From an uncultured Gammaproteobacteria bacterium (GTDB lineage: Bacteria; Pseudomonadota; Gammaproteobacteria; Chromatiales; Chromatiaceae), in assembly GCA_937926265.1 (NCBI GenBank), contig CALAZS010000121.1, positions 1 to 41,873 of the forward strand: 41,873 bases of DNA. The letters are read 5' to 3'. The notes beneath the pieces were generated by a model. The model searched no databases. It saw nothing but the letters and a program-made list of their open reading frames with translations, and was not told the origin of the DNA. Made by a program: the position numbers and the translations under genes. Positions 32,324 through 40,724 of the stretch are shown here, piece by piece; positions within the stretch are counted from its first letter, which is position 1; every line of letters starts with the position of its first letter.

Positions 32324-33340
32324 ATGAAATTAAAATTTGTATTTTCAGTACTTTTTTTCTCTTCTGTCGCCTTCAATTCCTCTGTGCAGGCGGGCACACT
32401 CGATGACGTCAAAACCAAGGGCCATGTTAACTGCGGTGTAAGCACCGGCCTGGCAGGTTTTTCCCAGAAGGACGAGAAAGGCAACTGGAGCGGCCTGGAT
32501 GTAGACGTTTGCCGCGGAGTCGCTGCAGCAGTGCTTGGTGATGCCAGCAAAGTCAAATACAAGCCCCTGACCGCAAAAGAGCGTTTTACTGCACTGCAGT
32601 CCGGAGAAATTGATCTGCTTTCACGCAACACTACATGGACCCATACACGTGACACATCGCTGGGGCTTAATTTTGCCGGCACCATTTATTACGATGGTAC
32701 TGGTTTCATGGTTCGTAAAAACCTGGGTGTTAAAAGTGCAAAAGAACTGGATGGCGCAGCGGCCTGTATCCAGGCTGGTACGTCAACCGAACTGGCTATT
32801 GCTGATTACTTCCGTCAAAACAACATGAAATTTACCGTTGTGACTTTCGATACTTCAGACCAGACGCGCCAGGGACTTGAATCCGGACGTTGTGATTTTC
32901 TGACATCTGACCAGTCCCAGCTTTATGCATTGCGCATCGGCCTCAAAGATCCATCATCCGCAATTGTGCTACCTGAAGTTATTTCCAAAGAACCATTAGG
33001 CCCGGTGGTACGCCAGGGTGATGATGAATGGTTTAACATTGTGAAATGGGTGGTCAATGCATCGATAGAAGGTGAGTACCAGGGTGTGACCTCAAAAAAT
33101 GCTGATGACTTACGTAAGAACGGCAATCCCGGTCAAAAGCGCCTGCTGGGTAGTGAAGGCGACCTCGGTAAAAAACTTGGCCTGTCCGCTGACTGGGCCT
33201 ACAACGTGATCACACAGGTGGGTAACTATGCAGAATCATTTGAGAAAAATGTCGGCATGGATTCACCACTGAAAATCTCACGCGGCCTTAACGCGCAATG
33301 GACAGATGGTGGCATTCTATACTCACCGGCAATGCGTTAA
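32324..33340 (+). CDS. aapJ: General L-amino-acid ABC transporter binding protein
   Basis: 338 residues with a signal peptide ending VQA (residue 22), then a periplasmic binding fold with the GTLDDVKTKGHVNCGVS opening typical of AapJ/BztA. It captures a broad range of L-amino acids such as glutamate and glutamine. AAGGA precedes the ATG. First gene of aapJQMP. A 12-bp hairpin follows the stop, as is usual where the binding protein is made in excess of the membrane parts. Confidence 0.93.
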   Translation: MKLKFVFSVLFFSSVAFNSSVQAGTLDDVKTKGHVNCGVSTGLAGFSQKDEKGNWSGLDVDVCRGVAAAVLGDASKVKYKPLTAKERFTALQSGEIDLLSRNTTWTHTRDTSLGLNFAGTIYYDGTGFMVRKNLGVKSAKELDGAAACIQAGTSTELAIADYFRQNNMKFTVVTFDTSDQTRQGLESGRCDFLTSDQSQLYALRIGLKDPSSAIVLPEVISKEPLGPVVRQGDDEWFNIVKWVVNASIEGEYQGVTSKNADDLRKNGNPGQKRLLGSEGDLGKKLGLSADWAYNVITQVGNYAESFEKNVGMDSPLKISRGLNAQWTDGGILYSPAMR

Positions 33341-33354
33341 GCAAAACCCTGCGA

Positions 33355-33386
33355 AAATAGCCAGGCTAAATGCCTGGCTATTTGTT
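33355..33386 (+). terminator. Hairpin between aapJ and aapQ (attenuator type)
   Basis: AAATAGCCAGGC and GCCTGGCTATTT form a 12-bp stem with a 5-nt loop, followed by a weak run (GTT). It probably reduces transcription into aapQMP or stabilises the aapJ mRNA. Confidence 0.75.
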
Positions 33387-33438
33387 AATGCACTACATAC
33401 CCTATGAATATCCTCGTTATGAATGCCTTCGTTAATTA

Positions 33439-34614
33439 ATGGCTACCAAAAACCTTTCTGAACCGGTTTTCTATAACAATCCCGGCATAAGAGCAGTGAT
33501 TTACCAGATATTGCTGGTACTCGGCCTCGGCTATTTCTTTTACCTGATTATTTCCAACACCATCACCAACATGGAAGCCCGGGGCATCAAAAGCGGCTTC
33601 GAGTTCCTTGGCAGTACCGCCGGTTTTGACATTTTAATGTCCCTGATTCCATACGATGCCACGCATACCTATGGAAAAACTTTTGTCGTGGGTTTACTTA
33701 ACACCATTCTGGTTTCCATCATCGGTATCATCTTTGCAACCATAGTTGGCTTCATTATCGGCGTGGCACATTTTTCCCATAACTGGCTGATTCGCAAGCT
33801 GGCAGTTATCTATATCGAAATTTTCAGAAACATCCCCCTGCTTTTACAGATATTTTTCTGGTATTTTGCAGTACTTTCCACCCTTCCCGGTGCCAGGCAA
33901 AGCCTTTCCCTAGGTGAAGCTGTTTTTCTCAATGTCAGGGGACTTTACCTGCCAAACCTTGTCCGTGAAGATGGTTCTGCCGTGGTTATTGCCGCCTTTA
34001 TTATCGGTATTCTAGCGAGTTTCATTGTCAAACACTGGGCCAGGAAAAGACAGGAAAAAACCGGTCAGCAATTCCCGGTTTTCTATACAAACATTGTTCT
34101 GATTATCGGGCTGCCTGTTGTTACATTCTTTGCCATGGGCATGCCATTCGGGCTCGAGTATCCGGTTCTACGCGGCTTTAACTACAGTGGTGGCATCACG
34201 GTAATACCGGAGCTTATGGCCCTGGCGCTGTCATTAACAATCTACACCGGCGCTTTTATTGGTGAAGCTGTTCGTGCCGGTGTTCAGTCAGTACCGCATG
34301 GACAGACTGAAGCAGCCCGCAGTATCGGCATGAAAGAAAAACAGATCATGAAGCTGATTATCGTGCCACAGGCGATGCGGGTTATCGCCCCGATACTTAA
34401 CAGTGAATATCAAAGCCTTGTCAAAAATTCCACCCTGGCCACTGCAATTGGTTACCCTGATTTATTTACCGTGTTTGTCGGGACCACATTGAATCAGACA
34501 GGACAGGCAATTGAAATCGTCTTTATGACGATGGCCGTTTACTTTGTATTCAACATGATTATTTCTGTTGTGATGAATTTGTTTAACAAAAAAGTTGCGC
34601 TTGTGTCGAAATAA
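33439..34614 (+). CDS. aapQ: General L-amino-acid ABC transporter permease
   Basis: 391 residues, larger than common polar-amino-acid permeases, as expected for AapQ/BztB. It has about eight membrane helices and a long hydrophilic insertion. The ATPase-docking EAA loop is GEAVRAGVQSVPHGQTEAAR near residues 274-293. It pairs with AapM to form the channel in the inner membrane. Confidence 0.92.
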   Translation: MATKNLSEPVFYNNPGIRAVIYQILLVLGLGYFFYLIISNTITNMEARGIKSGFEFLGSTAGFDILMSLIPYDATHTYGKTFVVGLLNTILVSIIGIIFATIVGFIIGVAHFSHNWLIRKLAVIYIEIFRNIPLLLQIFFWYFAVLSTLPGARQSLSLGEAVFLNVRGLYLPNLVREDGSAVVIAAFIIGILASFIVKHWARKRQEKTGQQFPVFYTNIVLIIGLPVVTFFAMGMPFGLEYPVLRGFNYSGGITVIPELMALALSLTIYTGAFIGEAVRAGVQSVPHGQTEAARSIGMKEKQIMKLIIVPQAMRVIAPILNSEYQSLVKNSTLATAIGYPDLFTVFVGTTLNQTGQAIEIVFMTMAVYFVFNMIISVVMNLFNKKVALVSK

Positions 34615-34645
34615 AACGCTAACCGGAAAACCTTGTAAGTAAAAA

Positions 34646-35746
34646 ATGAAAACCTTCGAACCACTTCCATCCAGGCCACCACCCGATATGACCACGGGTA
34701 TTGTGGCCTGGATGAAAAACAACCTGTTTTCATCAATACCCAATACCATTGCCACAGTATTTATTCTGGCTATTCTGGCCAATTTTATTCCAGGTCTGCT
34801 GGACTGGCTGTTTTTCTCTGCAAACTGGTCTGGTGAAACCCAGGATGATTGCGTAAAAGATGGCGCCTGCTGGGTTTTCATTCAGGCGTGGTCACAACAG
34901 TTTTTCTACGGCAGTTATCCCACAGAAGAAATCTGGCGTATCAACCTTTGCCTGGGCCTTTTATTAAGCGTAGTGATTGGCTCTAACTTTGTTTCCAAAA
35001 CCATTCGTACAAAAATATTTGTTCCCCTGTTTCTGCTTTTACCGTTTGTCTCAATCTTGATTCTTAACGGCAGCTGGATTGGCCTGGAACCTGTCAGCAC
35101 TGATTACTGGGGTGGTTTTTCACTCAACATCTTTCTTGCCGCGGCAAGTATTATCGTTGCTTTTCCGCTGGGCTTTATCTGGGCGCTTGGCCGACGCTCA
35201 ACAATGCCACTGGCAAAGAGCATCAGCGTTTTACTTATCGAGTTTTTCCGTGGTGTACCTGTACTTGCCCTGTTTTTCATGGGCTCGGTGATGTTACCGC
35301 TGTTTTTTACCGAAGGTACAAATGTCGACAAGCTATTGCGTGTCTGGATAGTGTTGACGCTGTTTATGGCCGGTTACATGGCAGAAGTTTACCGGGGCGG
35401 CTTCAATGCCATTCCTCAGGGCCAATACGAAGCGGCAGACTCTCTTGGCTTAAGTTACTGGCAAAAAACACTGCTGATCATATTGCCGCAGGTTTTAAAA
35501 GTTTCCATGCCGAATATCCTTGCCACGTTTGTGATGCTGTTTAAAAACACCAGCTTCCTGATGATTATCGGCATTTTTGAAATTCTCAGCACAACCCAGG
35601 CAGCACTGAGTAATTCTTACTGGTTGGGTGGCCATGCCAATGAAGGCTACCTGTTCGTTGCCATGCTTTTCTGGACTGTGTGCTTTGGTATGTCTGTTAT
35701 CTCTTCATCCATAGAACGCAAACTGAATACCGAACATCGTAAATAG
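34646..35746 (+). CDS. aapM: General L-amino-acid ABC transporter permease
   Basis: 366 residues with an N-terminal extension and the usual permease helices. The EAA loop AEVYRGGFNAIPQGQYEAAD is near residues 248-267. Second channel subunit of the AapQM pair. It starts 31 nt after aapQ and ends 8 nt before aapP. Confidence 0.92.
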   Translation: MKTFEPLPSRPPPDMTTGIVAWMKNNLFSSIPNTIATVFILAILANFIPGLLDWLFFSANWSGETQDDCVKDGACWVFIQAWSQQFFYGSYPTEEIWRINLCLGLLLSVVIGSNFVSKTIRTKIFVPLFLLLPFVSILILNGSWIGLEPVSTDYWGGFSLNIFLAAASIIVAFPLGFIWALGRRSTMPLAKSISVLLIEFFRGVPVLALFFMGSVMLPLFFTEGTNVDKLLRVWIVLTLFMAGYMAEVYRGGFNAIPQGQYEAADSLGLSYWQKTLLIILPQVLKVSMPNILATFVMLFKNTSFLMIIGIFEILSTTQAALSNSYWLGGHANEGYLFVAMLFWTVCFGMSVISSSIERKLNTEHRK

Positions 35747-35754
35747 GTCTTTTT

Positions 35755-36525
35755 ATGAATACAGAAAACACATCCTCTCACACCACTTCCGAAGAAGTCA
35801 TCATCATAAAAGACCTTAACAAGTGGTATGGCGATTTCCACGTACTTAAAGATATAAACCTGACAGTTCACAAAGGTGAAAGAATTGTTATCTGCGGGCC
35901 TTCCGGTTCAGGCAAATCGACCATGATACGTTGCATCAACCGCCTTGAAGAATTTCAGAAAGGTTCTCTCGTGGTTGATGGCATTGAAATGATTGAAGAC
36001 GTGAAAAACATCGAAGCCATACGCAAGGATGTTGGCATGGTGTTCCAGCACTTCAACCTCTTCCCTCATTTAACCATTCTGGAAAACCTTTGCCTTGGCC
36101 CAATATGGGTTCAGAAAAAGCCAAAAGCCGAAGCTGAAGCCATTGCAATGAAATACCTGGAAAGAGTAAAAATTCCGGACCAGGCCGGAAAATACCCGGG
36201 GCAGTTATCCGGTGGTCAGCAACAGCGTGTAGCGATTGCCCGATCATTGTGCATGAACCCCAATATCATGCTGTTTGATGAACCTACCTCTGCGCTCGAC
36301 CCTGAAATGATTAAAGAAGTACTGGATGTCATGATCGAACTGGCCGAGGAAGGCATGACAATGTTATGTGTTACCCACGAGATGGGGTTTGCCAAAAAAG
36401 TGGCTGACAGGGTTATTTTCATGGATGGCGGCGAAATAGTTGAACAGAACACACCTCAGGAATTCTTTGAAAACCCCCAGGTGGACCGGACCAAGACATT
36501 CCTGGATCAGATCCTCAACCACTAG
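35755..36525 (+). CDS. aapP: General L-amino-acid ABC transporter ATPase
   Basis: 256 residues with Walker A GPSGSGKST (48-56), Q-loop Q98, signature LSGGQQQR (151-158), Walker B IMLFDEP (171-177) and the switch histidine in VTHEMG. It matches the GlnQ/AapP group that powers polar amino-acid uptake. Last gene of aapJQMP, followed at once by a strong terminator. Confidence 0.93.
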   Translation: MNTENTSSHTTSEEVIIIKDLNKWYGDFHVLKDINLTVHKGERIVICGPSGSGKSTMIRCINRLEEFQKGSLVVDGIEMIEDVKNIEAIRKDVGMVFQHFNLFPHLTILENLCLGPIWVQKKPKAEAEAIAMKYLERVKIPDQAGKYPGQLSGGQQQRVAIARSLCMNPNIMLFDEPTSALDPEMIKEVLDVMIELAEEGMTMLCVTHEMGFAKKVADRVIFMDGGEIVEQNTPQEFFENPQVDRTKTFLDQILNH

Positions 36526-36558
36526 GTTTTCAACTGGTAATCCAGATGAAAACTTTTT
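36526..36558 (+). terminator. Terminator of the aap operon
   Basis: GTTTTCAACTGG, a 4-nt loop and CCAGATGAAAAC form an 11-pair stem with one A-A mismatch, followed by TTTTT. Confidence 0.85.
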
Positions 36559-36596
36559 AAAATTTCATTCTTAACCCCACGCACCCGGTAACCCGC

Positions 36597-37454
36597 ATGA
36601 CAGCCCAGATCCTTGATGGCAAAGCCATTTCTGAAGAAATCAAATCCGAAATCAAAACTGCCGTTGAAGCGCAAACCAGCCAGGGACAACGTCCTCCCGG
36701 CCTGGTGGTTATCCTGGTCGGTGAAAATCCCGCCTCGCAGGTTTACGTGCGTAACAAGAGAAACTCATGCGAAGCCGTTGGCTTTTATTCCGAACTGATT
36801 CAACTGGATGCAGACACCTCACAGGACAAACTGTTATCTCTTATTGACGAGCTGAATGAGCGCGAAGAGGTTGATGGTATCCTGGTGCAATTACCATTAC
36901 CTGAGCATATCGACGAAGAAACTGTCACGGAGCGTATACTCCCAACAAAAGATGTCGATGGATTCCATCCCTATAATGTTGGTCGCCTGACCCTGCGCAT
37001 GCCGCTTTTACGTCCCTGTACACCTAAAGGCGTAATGACCATGCTCAAAAAAACCGGCATTGACCTGGTCGGCAAAGATGCTGTCATTGTTGGCCAATCG
37101 AATATTGTTGGCCGCCCCATGGCGCTGGAACTGTTGGCAGCCCGCTGTACCATTACTGTTTGTCACAGTAAAACTCAAAACCTTGAGGAAAAAATCAAAA
37201 ATGCTGATGTTGTGGTAGCCGCTGTCGGTATTCCCAAGTTTGTGAAAGGTGAATGGGTCAAGCCCGGTGCCATTGTTATCGACGTTGGTATTAACCGCCT
37301 GGACGATGGCAAGCTTTGTGGTGATGTTGATTATGACACTGCTAAAGAACAGGCTTCGTGGATAACACCTGTACCCGGTGGCGTAGGACCAATGACTGTT
37401 GCAACCCTGCTGGAAAACACCCTGCAGGCCGCCCAAATGCATAAATCAGTTTAG
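36597..37454 (+). CDS. folD: Bifunctional methylene-THF dehydrogenase/cyclohydrolase
   Basis: 285 residues, the standard length. It interconverts methylene-, methenyl- and formyl-tetrahydrofolate with NADP. Landmarks: YVRNK with the catalytic lysine, the QLPLP motif, GRPMALELL of the cofactor domain and PVPGGVGPMT. A single gene between the aap operon and the convergent soxXA genes (6 nt to the soxA stop). Confidence 0.97.
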   Translation: MTAQILDGKAISEEIKSEIKTAVEAQTSQGQRPPGLVVILVGENPASQVYVRNKRNSCEAVGFYSELIQLDADTSQDKLLSLIDELNEREEVDGILVQLPLPEHIDEETVTERILPTKDVDGFHPYNVGRLTLRMPLLRPCTPKGVMTMLKKTGIDLVGKDAVIVGQSNIVGRPMALELLAARCTITVCHSKTQNLEEKIKNADVVVAAVGIPKFVKGEWVKPGAIVIDVGINRLDDGKLCGDVDYDTAKEQASWITPVPGGVGPMTVATLLENTLQAAQMHKSV

Positions 37455-37460
37455 CTTGCT

Positions 37461-38264
37461 TCAATAACGTACTCCGGGCGTTTCAACTTTCAGGCCATTA
37501 CTTAATACCCCCATGTAATACTCCAAAGCACGGTATTCCCTGCTACCTCGCTGATAAGGTTCAGCCCTAAGCTGGAGAAAGCATTCGTTATAACGTTGAT
37601 GGATAGTGGTTATTTGTCTGCTGTCAATCCGGTACACAGGAAAACCGTTGGTCTGTCCCTGGGTTAGTTTTGACCCCCTCAGCATGATGCCCTGGTATTG
37701 CACATGACAATGACTGCAGGTCATACCCATCTGCCCAAATCGCCGGTTATATAAAGATTTTCCCAGCTCAAAAAAATCCCGGGATTCATCTGAGACCTCA
37801 ACATTGATTATCTGGCCATTAGCCTTCGAACGAACAAACGTCTCCAGTGCAACAAGCTTGTCTTCATCATATTCAAGCGGAAAACGGTCAAGCTTTTCAA
37901 TACCGCACAGATTTATTTGTTCCTGAAGTGTTATCACTCTTTCATGTTCTTCAGAATACCTTGGGTAACCCGCAATTTTTTCCCTGTTCAGATACTCGCC
38001 ATGATCGCCATGGCAATTGGCACAGGAGGATGATTCATACTCTTCATCCTGAAAATGCATAAGTCCTTTATCAACAGTATCCATTCCCGGATTGAGAAAA
38101 TCATCATCCTGAATTTCTTTCATGTCATCCGGTAAAAAGTCATAACCGGAAGTGGGGAAAGGTTCTGCCAGCAAATTAAGCGAAAAACTTAACAACAAGG
38201 CCATGATTGCCAATATGTTTTTAGGCCCGATTGTCCGTCTGCTTAATAAATCATGCTGCATCAT
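37461..38264 (-). CDS. soxA: Sulfur-oxidation diheme cytochrome SoxA
   Basis: 267 residues with a signal peptide (about 15-33). Two heme c sites, CANCH (81-85) and CSHCH (183-187), and the C-terminal YNECFLQLRAEPYQRGSREY segment, where C228 matches the cysteine (persulfide) heme ligand and active site of SoxA. With SoxX it forms the SoxXA enzyme that attaches thiosulfate to the SoxY carrier in the periplasm. An extra cysteine at 120 matches the SoxA pattern. The start overlaps the soxX stop by 4 nt. No soxYZ, soxB or soxCD is in the window. Confidence 0.92.
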   Translation of the reverse strand: MMQHDLLSRRTIGPKNILAIMALLLSFSLNLLAEPFPTSGYDFLPDDMKEIQDDDFLNPGMDTVDKGLMHFQDEEYESSSCANCHGDHGEYLNREKIAGYPRYSEEHERVITLQEQINLCGIEKLDRFPLEYDEDKLVALETFVRSKANGQIINVEVSDESRDFFELGKSLYNRRFGQMGMTCSHCHVQYQGIMLRGSKLTQGQTNGFPVYRIDSRQITTIHQRYNECFLQLRAEPYQRGSREYRALEYYMGVLSNGLKVETPGVRY

Positions 38265-38764
38265 TCACACCTGAGAGTAACGACAAAAGCCACGAGGTCT
38301 TCAAGTTCCTGAGCAGACAGGAAAGTTTTGCCCTGGTAAGCGTTGGCTAAGCGGTGATTATCCCTGGGATGGCGGTAGTAACCCGGCATGATGGTATTGG
38401 CGTTGTAAAGCATCGGTTCAACCAAACGGGCTCTCAATTGGCCTTCGCTGTACCGCATTGCCAGACAATGCAAGGGAGGACCAACCTGTCCATGAAATTC
38501 CTCCTCGGGGATCGGCATCATGTGGCAGGCAAGACAATTTCCCCTGGAACGATCGATTGCAACCTGTTTTCCATTTTCAGGATCACCCTGTAAATCACAA
38601 AGTCTACTTTCAATGGCAGGCATCCCATTTGATTCAGTTAACTGCCAGTCACAGTATTCCTCTGCCCTGCTGTTCTGGCTAAAAATTACCAGTGCCGATA
38701 ACAGAAGCCCTGGAAACAGCAGCATTGAAAATAGAGGCAAAAGCGATTTTTTAAGAAAATTCAT
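38261..38764 (-). CDS. soxX: Sulfur-oxidation cytochrome SoxX
   Basis: 167 residues with a long N-terminal hydrophobic segment (about 8-28). One heme c site, CLACH (77-81), and a likely methionine ligand (M126 in ANTIMPGYY), the standard SoxX arrangement. Extra cysteines at 38, 56 and 100 could form a disulfide. It is the electron-accepting partner of SoxA, made from a coupled soxX-soxA transcript and divergent from ettA. Confidence 0.9.
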   Translation of the reverse strand: MNFLKKSLLPLFSMLLFPGLLLSALVIFSQNSRAEEYCDWQLTESNGMPAIESRLCDLQGDPENGKQVAIDRSRGNCLACHMMPIPEEEFHGQVGPPLHCLAMRYSEGQLRARLVEPMLYNANTIMPGYYRHPRDNHRLANAYQGKTFLSAQELEDLVAFVVTLRCE

Positions 38765-38889
38765 TGACTGATTCTACCCAATAAAGTGCACGCCTGTTAC
38801 AGACAATGATCAATTATCGGGGTTTTATTGATGTTGGAGATAGCACTATGCGAAAATCACCGTATCTTAAAATAATCTGATATCTCAAA

Positions 38890-40557
38890 ATGGCTCAATA
38901 CATTTACACAATGAACCGGGTGGGGAAAATTGTTCCACCTAAACGTGAAATTCTCAGCAATATTTCCCTGTCTTTTTTTCCGGGAGCCAAGATTGGTGTT
39001 CTGGGTTTAAACGGTGCAGGTAAATCCACCCTGCTTCGCATTATGGCCGGTATCGATACCGAAATTGAAGGTGAAGCCAGGCCGCAGCCAGGCATCAAAG
39101 TGGGCTACCTTCCACAGGAACCACAACTCGATCCTGAAAAAGATGTTCGTGGCAATGTTGAAGAAGCACTGGGACATATCAAGGAAGCCCTGGCCGAACT
39201 CGACAAAGTTTATGCCGCCTATGCTGAACCCGATGCCGATTTTGATGAACTTGCCAAGAAGCAGGCAGAACTGGAAAACATTATCCAGGCATCTGACGGA
39301 CATAACCTGGAAAGACAGCTTGAGGTAGCCGCTGATGCACTGCGACTGCCACCATGGGATGCTGATGTAACAAAACTCTCAGGTGGTGAACGTCGTCGCG
39401 TTGCCCTTTGCCGCCTGTTGCTTTCAGCCCCGGATATGCTGTTACTTGATGAGCCTACCAACCATCTTGATGCTGAATCTGTGGCCTGGCTGGAACGCTT
39501 CTTACATGACTATAACGGCACCGTGGTTGCGGTAACCCATGATCGTTACTTCCTCGATAATGTTGCCGGCTGGATTCTTGAACTTGACCGTGGTCATGGT
39601 ATTCCATGGGAAGGCAACTATTCTTCCTGGCTCGAACAGAAAGAAGCACGTTTGGAACAGGAACAGAAAACCGAAGCTGCCAGAATCAAAACCATGAAAC
39701 AGGAGCTTGAATGGGTTCGTTCCAATCCCAAGGGACGCCAGGCAAAAAGCAAGGCACGCCTGGCACGCTTTGAAGAATTGCAAAGCCAGGATTTCCAACA
39801 GCGCAATGAAACCAACGAACTTTATATTCCACCCGGCCCAAGGCTGGGTGACCTGGTTATTGAAGCCAATGGTTTGAAGAAAAAATTTGGTGAAAAACTA
39901 TTGTACAACAACCTTTCATTCAATTTACCGAAAGGTGGAATTGTTGGTGTAATTGGTCCGAACGGTGCCGGTAAAACCACCCTTTTCCGCATGATTACCG
40001 GCCAGGAACAACCGGATGAGGGCGAACTCAAGCTGGGTGAAACGGTACAGGTGGCTTATGTTGACCAGTCACGTGATGCTTTGGATAACAATAAAACCGT
40101 CTGGGAGGAAATCTCCGGTGGTTCTGACATCATCACCGTAGACCGCTATGAAATTCAGTCACGTGCCTATGTCAGTCGCTTTAATTTCAAAGGCAGTGAT
40201 CAGCAAAAACGCGTTGGTGACTTATCCGGTGGTGAACGCAACCGTGTTCATCTGGCCAACATGCTCAAATCGGGTGGTAACCTGTTACTGCTTGATGAAC
40301 CTACCAACGACCTTGATGTTGAAACCTTGCGGGCCCTGGAAGAAGCATTACTTAACTTCCCTGGCTGTGCGGTTGTTATATCGCATGACCGCTGGTTCCT
40401 TGACCGCATTGCCACGCATATTCTGGCTTTTGAGGGTGACTCGGATATTGTCTGGTTTGAAGGTAACTATGAGGATTACGAGAAGGATCGCAAACGCCGT
40501 CTGGGTGATGCTGCGGATCAGCCGCATCGTATTAAATATAAGAAAATCGACGCCTAA
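38890..40557 (+). CDS. ettA: Energy-dependent translational throttle protein EttA (ABC-F)
   Basis: 555 residues, the length of E. coli EttA, with almost the same opening (MAQYIYTMNRVGKIVPPKRE). Two ABC domains carry Walker A sites at 39-47 (GLNGAGKST) and about 356-364 (GPNGAGKTT), each with an LSGGE signature and LLLDEPTN Walker B. The long charged linker between them binds the ribosomal E site. It regulates entry into elongation according to ATP/ADP. No strong ribosome-binding site is seen. Confidence 0.96.
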   Translation: MAQYIYTMNRVGKIVPPKREILSNISLSFFPGAKIGVLGLNGAGKSTLLRIMAGIDTEIEGEARPQPGIKVGYLPQEPQLDPEKDVRGNVEEALGHIKEALAELDKVYAAYAEPDADFDELAKKQAELENIIQASDGHNLERQLEVAADALRLPPWDADVTKLSGGERRRVALCRLLLSAPDMLLLDEPTNHLDAESVAWLERFLHDYNGTVVAVTHDRYFLDNVAGWILELDRGHGIPWEGNYSSWLEQKEARLEQEQKTEAARIKTMKQELEWVRSNPKGRQAKSKARLARFEELQSQDFQQRNETNELYIPPGPRLGDLVIEANGLKKKFGEKLLYNNLSFNLPKGGIVGVIGPNGAGKTTLFRMITGQEQPDEGELKLGETVQVAYVDQSRDALDNNKTVWEEISGGSDIITVDRYEIQSRAYVSRFNFKGSDQQKRVGDLSGGERNRVHLANMLKSGGNLLLLDEPTNDLDVETLRALEEALLNFPGCAVVISHDRWFLDRIATHILAFEGDSDIVWFEGNYEDYEKDRKRRLGDAADQPHRIKYKKIDA

Positions 40558-40573
40558 TTTCTTTGAAACAATA

Positions 40574-40667
40574 TCAGGTCAAACTTTTCAGAATCGCCGT
40601 TAATACATCCATGTAGGCTCTGACGAAAACTTCCTGTTTTCGACAGTTCTGAAAAGCTGAACCTGAC
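40574..40667. repeat. Palindromic repeat element, copy 1
   Basis: Outer arms TCAGGTCAAACTTTTCAGAA (40574-40593) and its partner at 40647-40666 match in 16 of 20 positions. Inside are the near-palindrome TACATCCATGTA (40604-40615) and a hairpin CGAAAAC/GTTTTCG (40625-40642). It follows the ettA stop and may serve as a terminator or processing site. The ACATCCATGT core recurs inverted in the second element at 40741-40820. Confidence 0.6.
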
Positions 40668-40724
40668 ACTGTTTCCTGGTAGCAAATTACTTCCATTCGT
40701 AAATTCAACCTCGATAATTCGATA

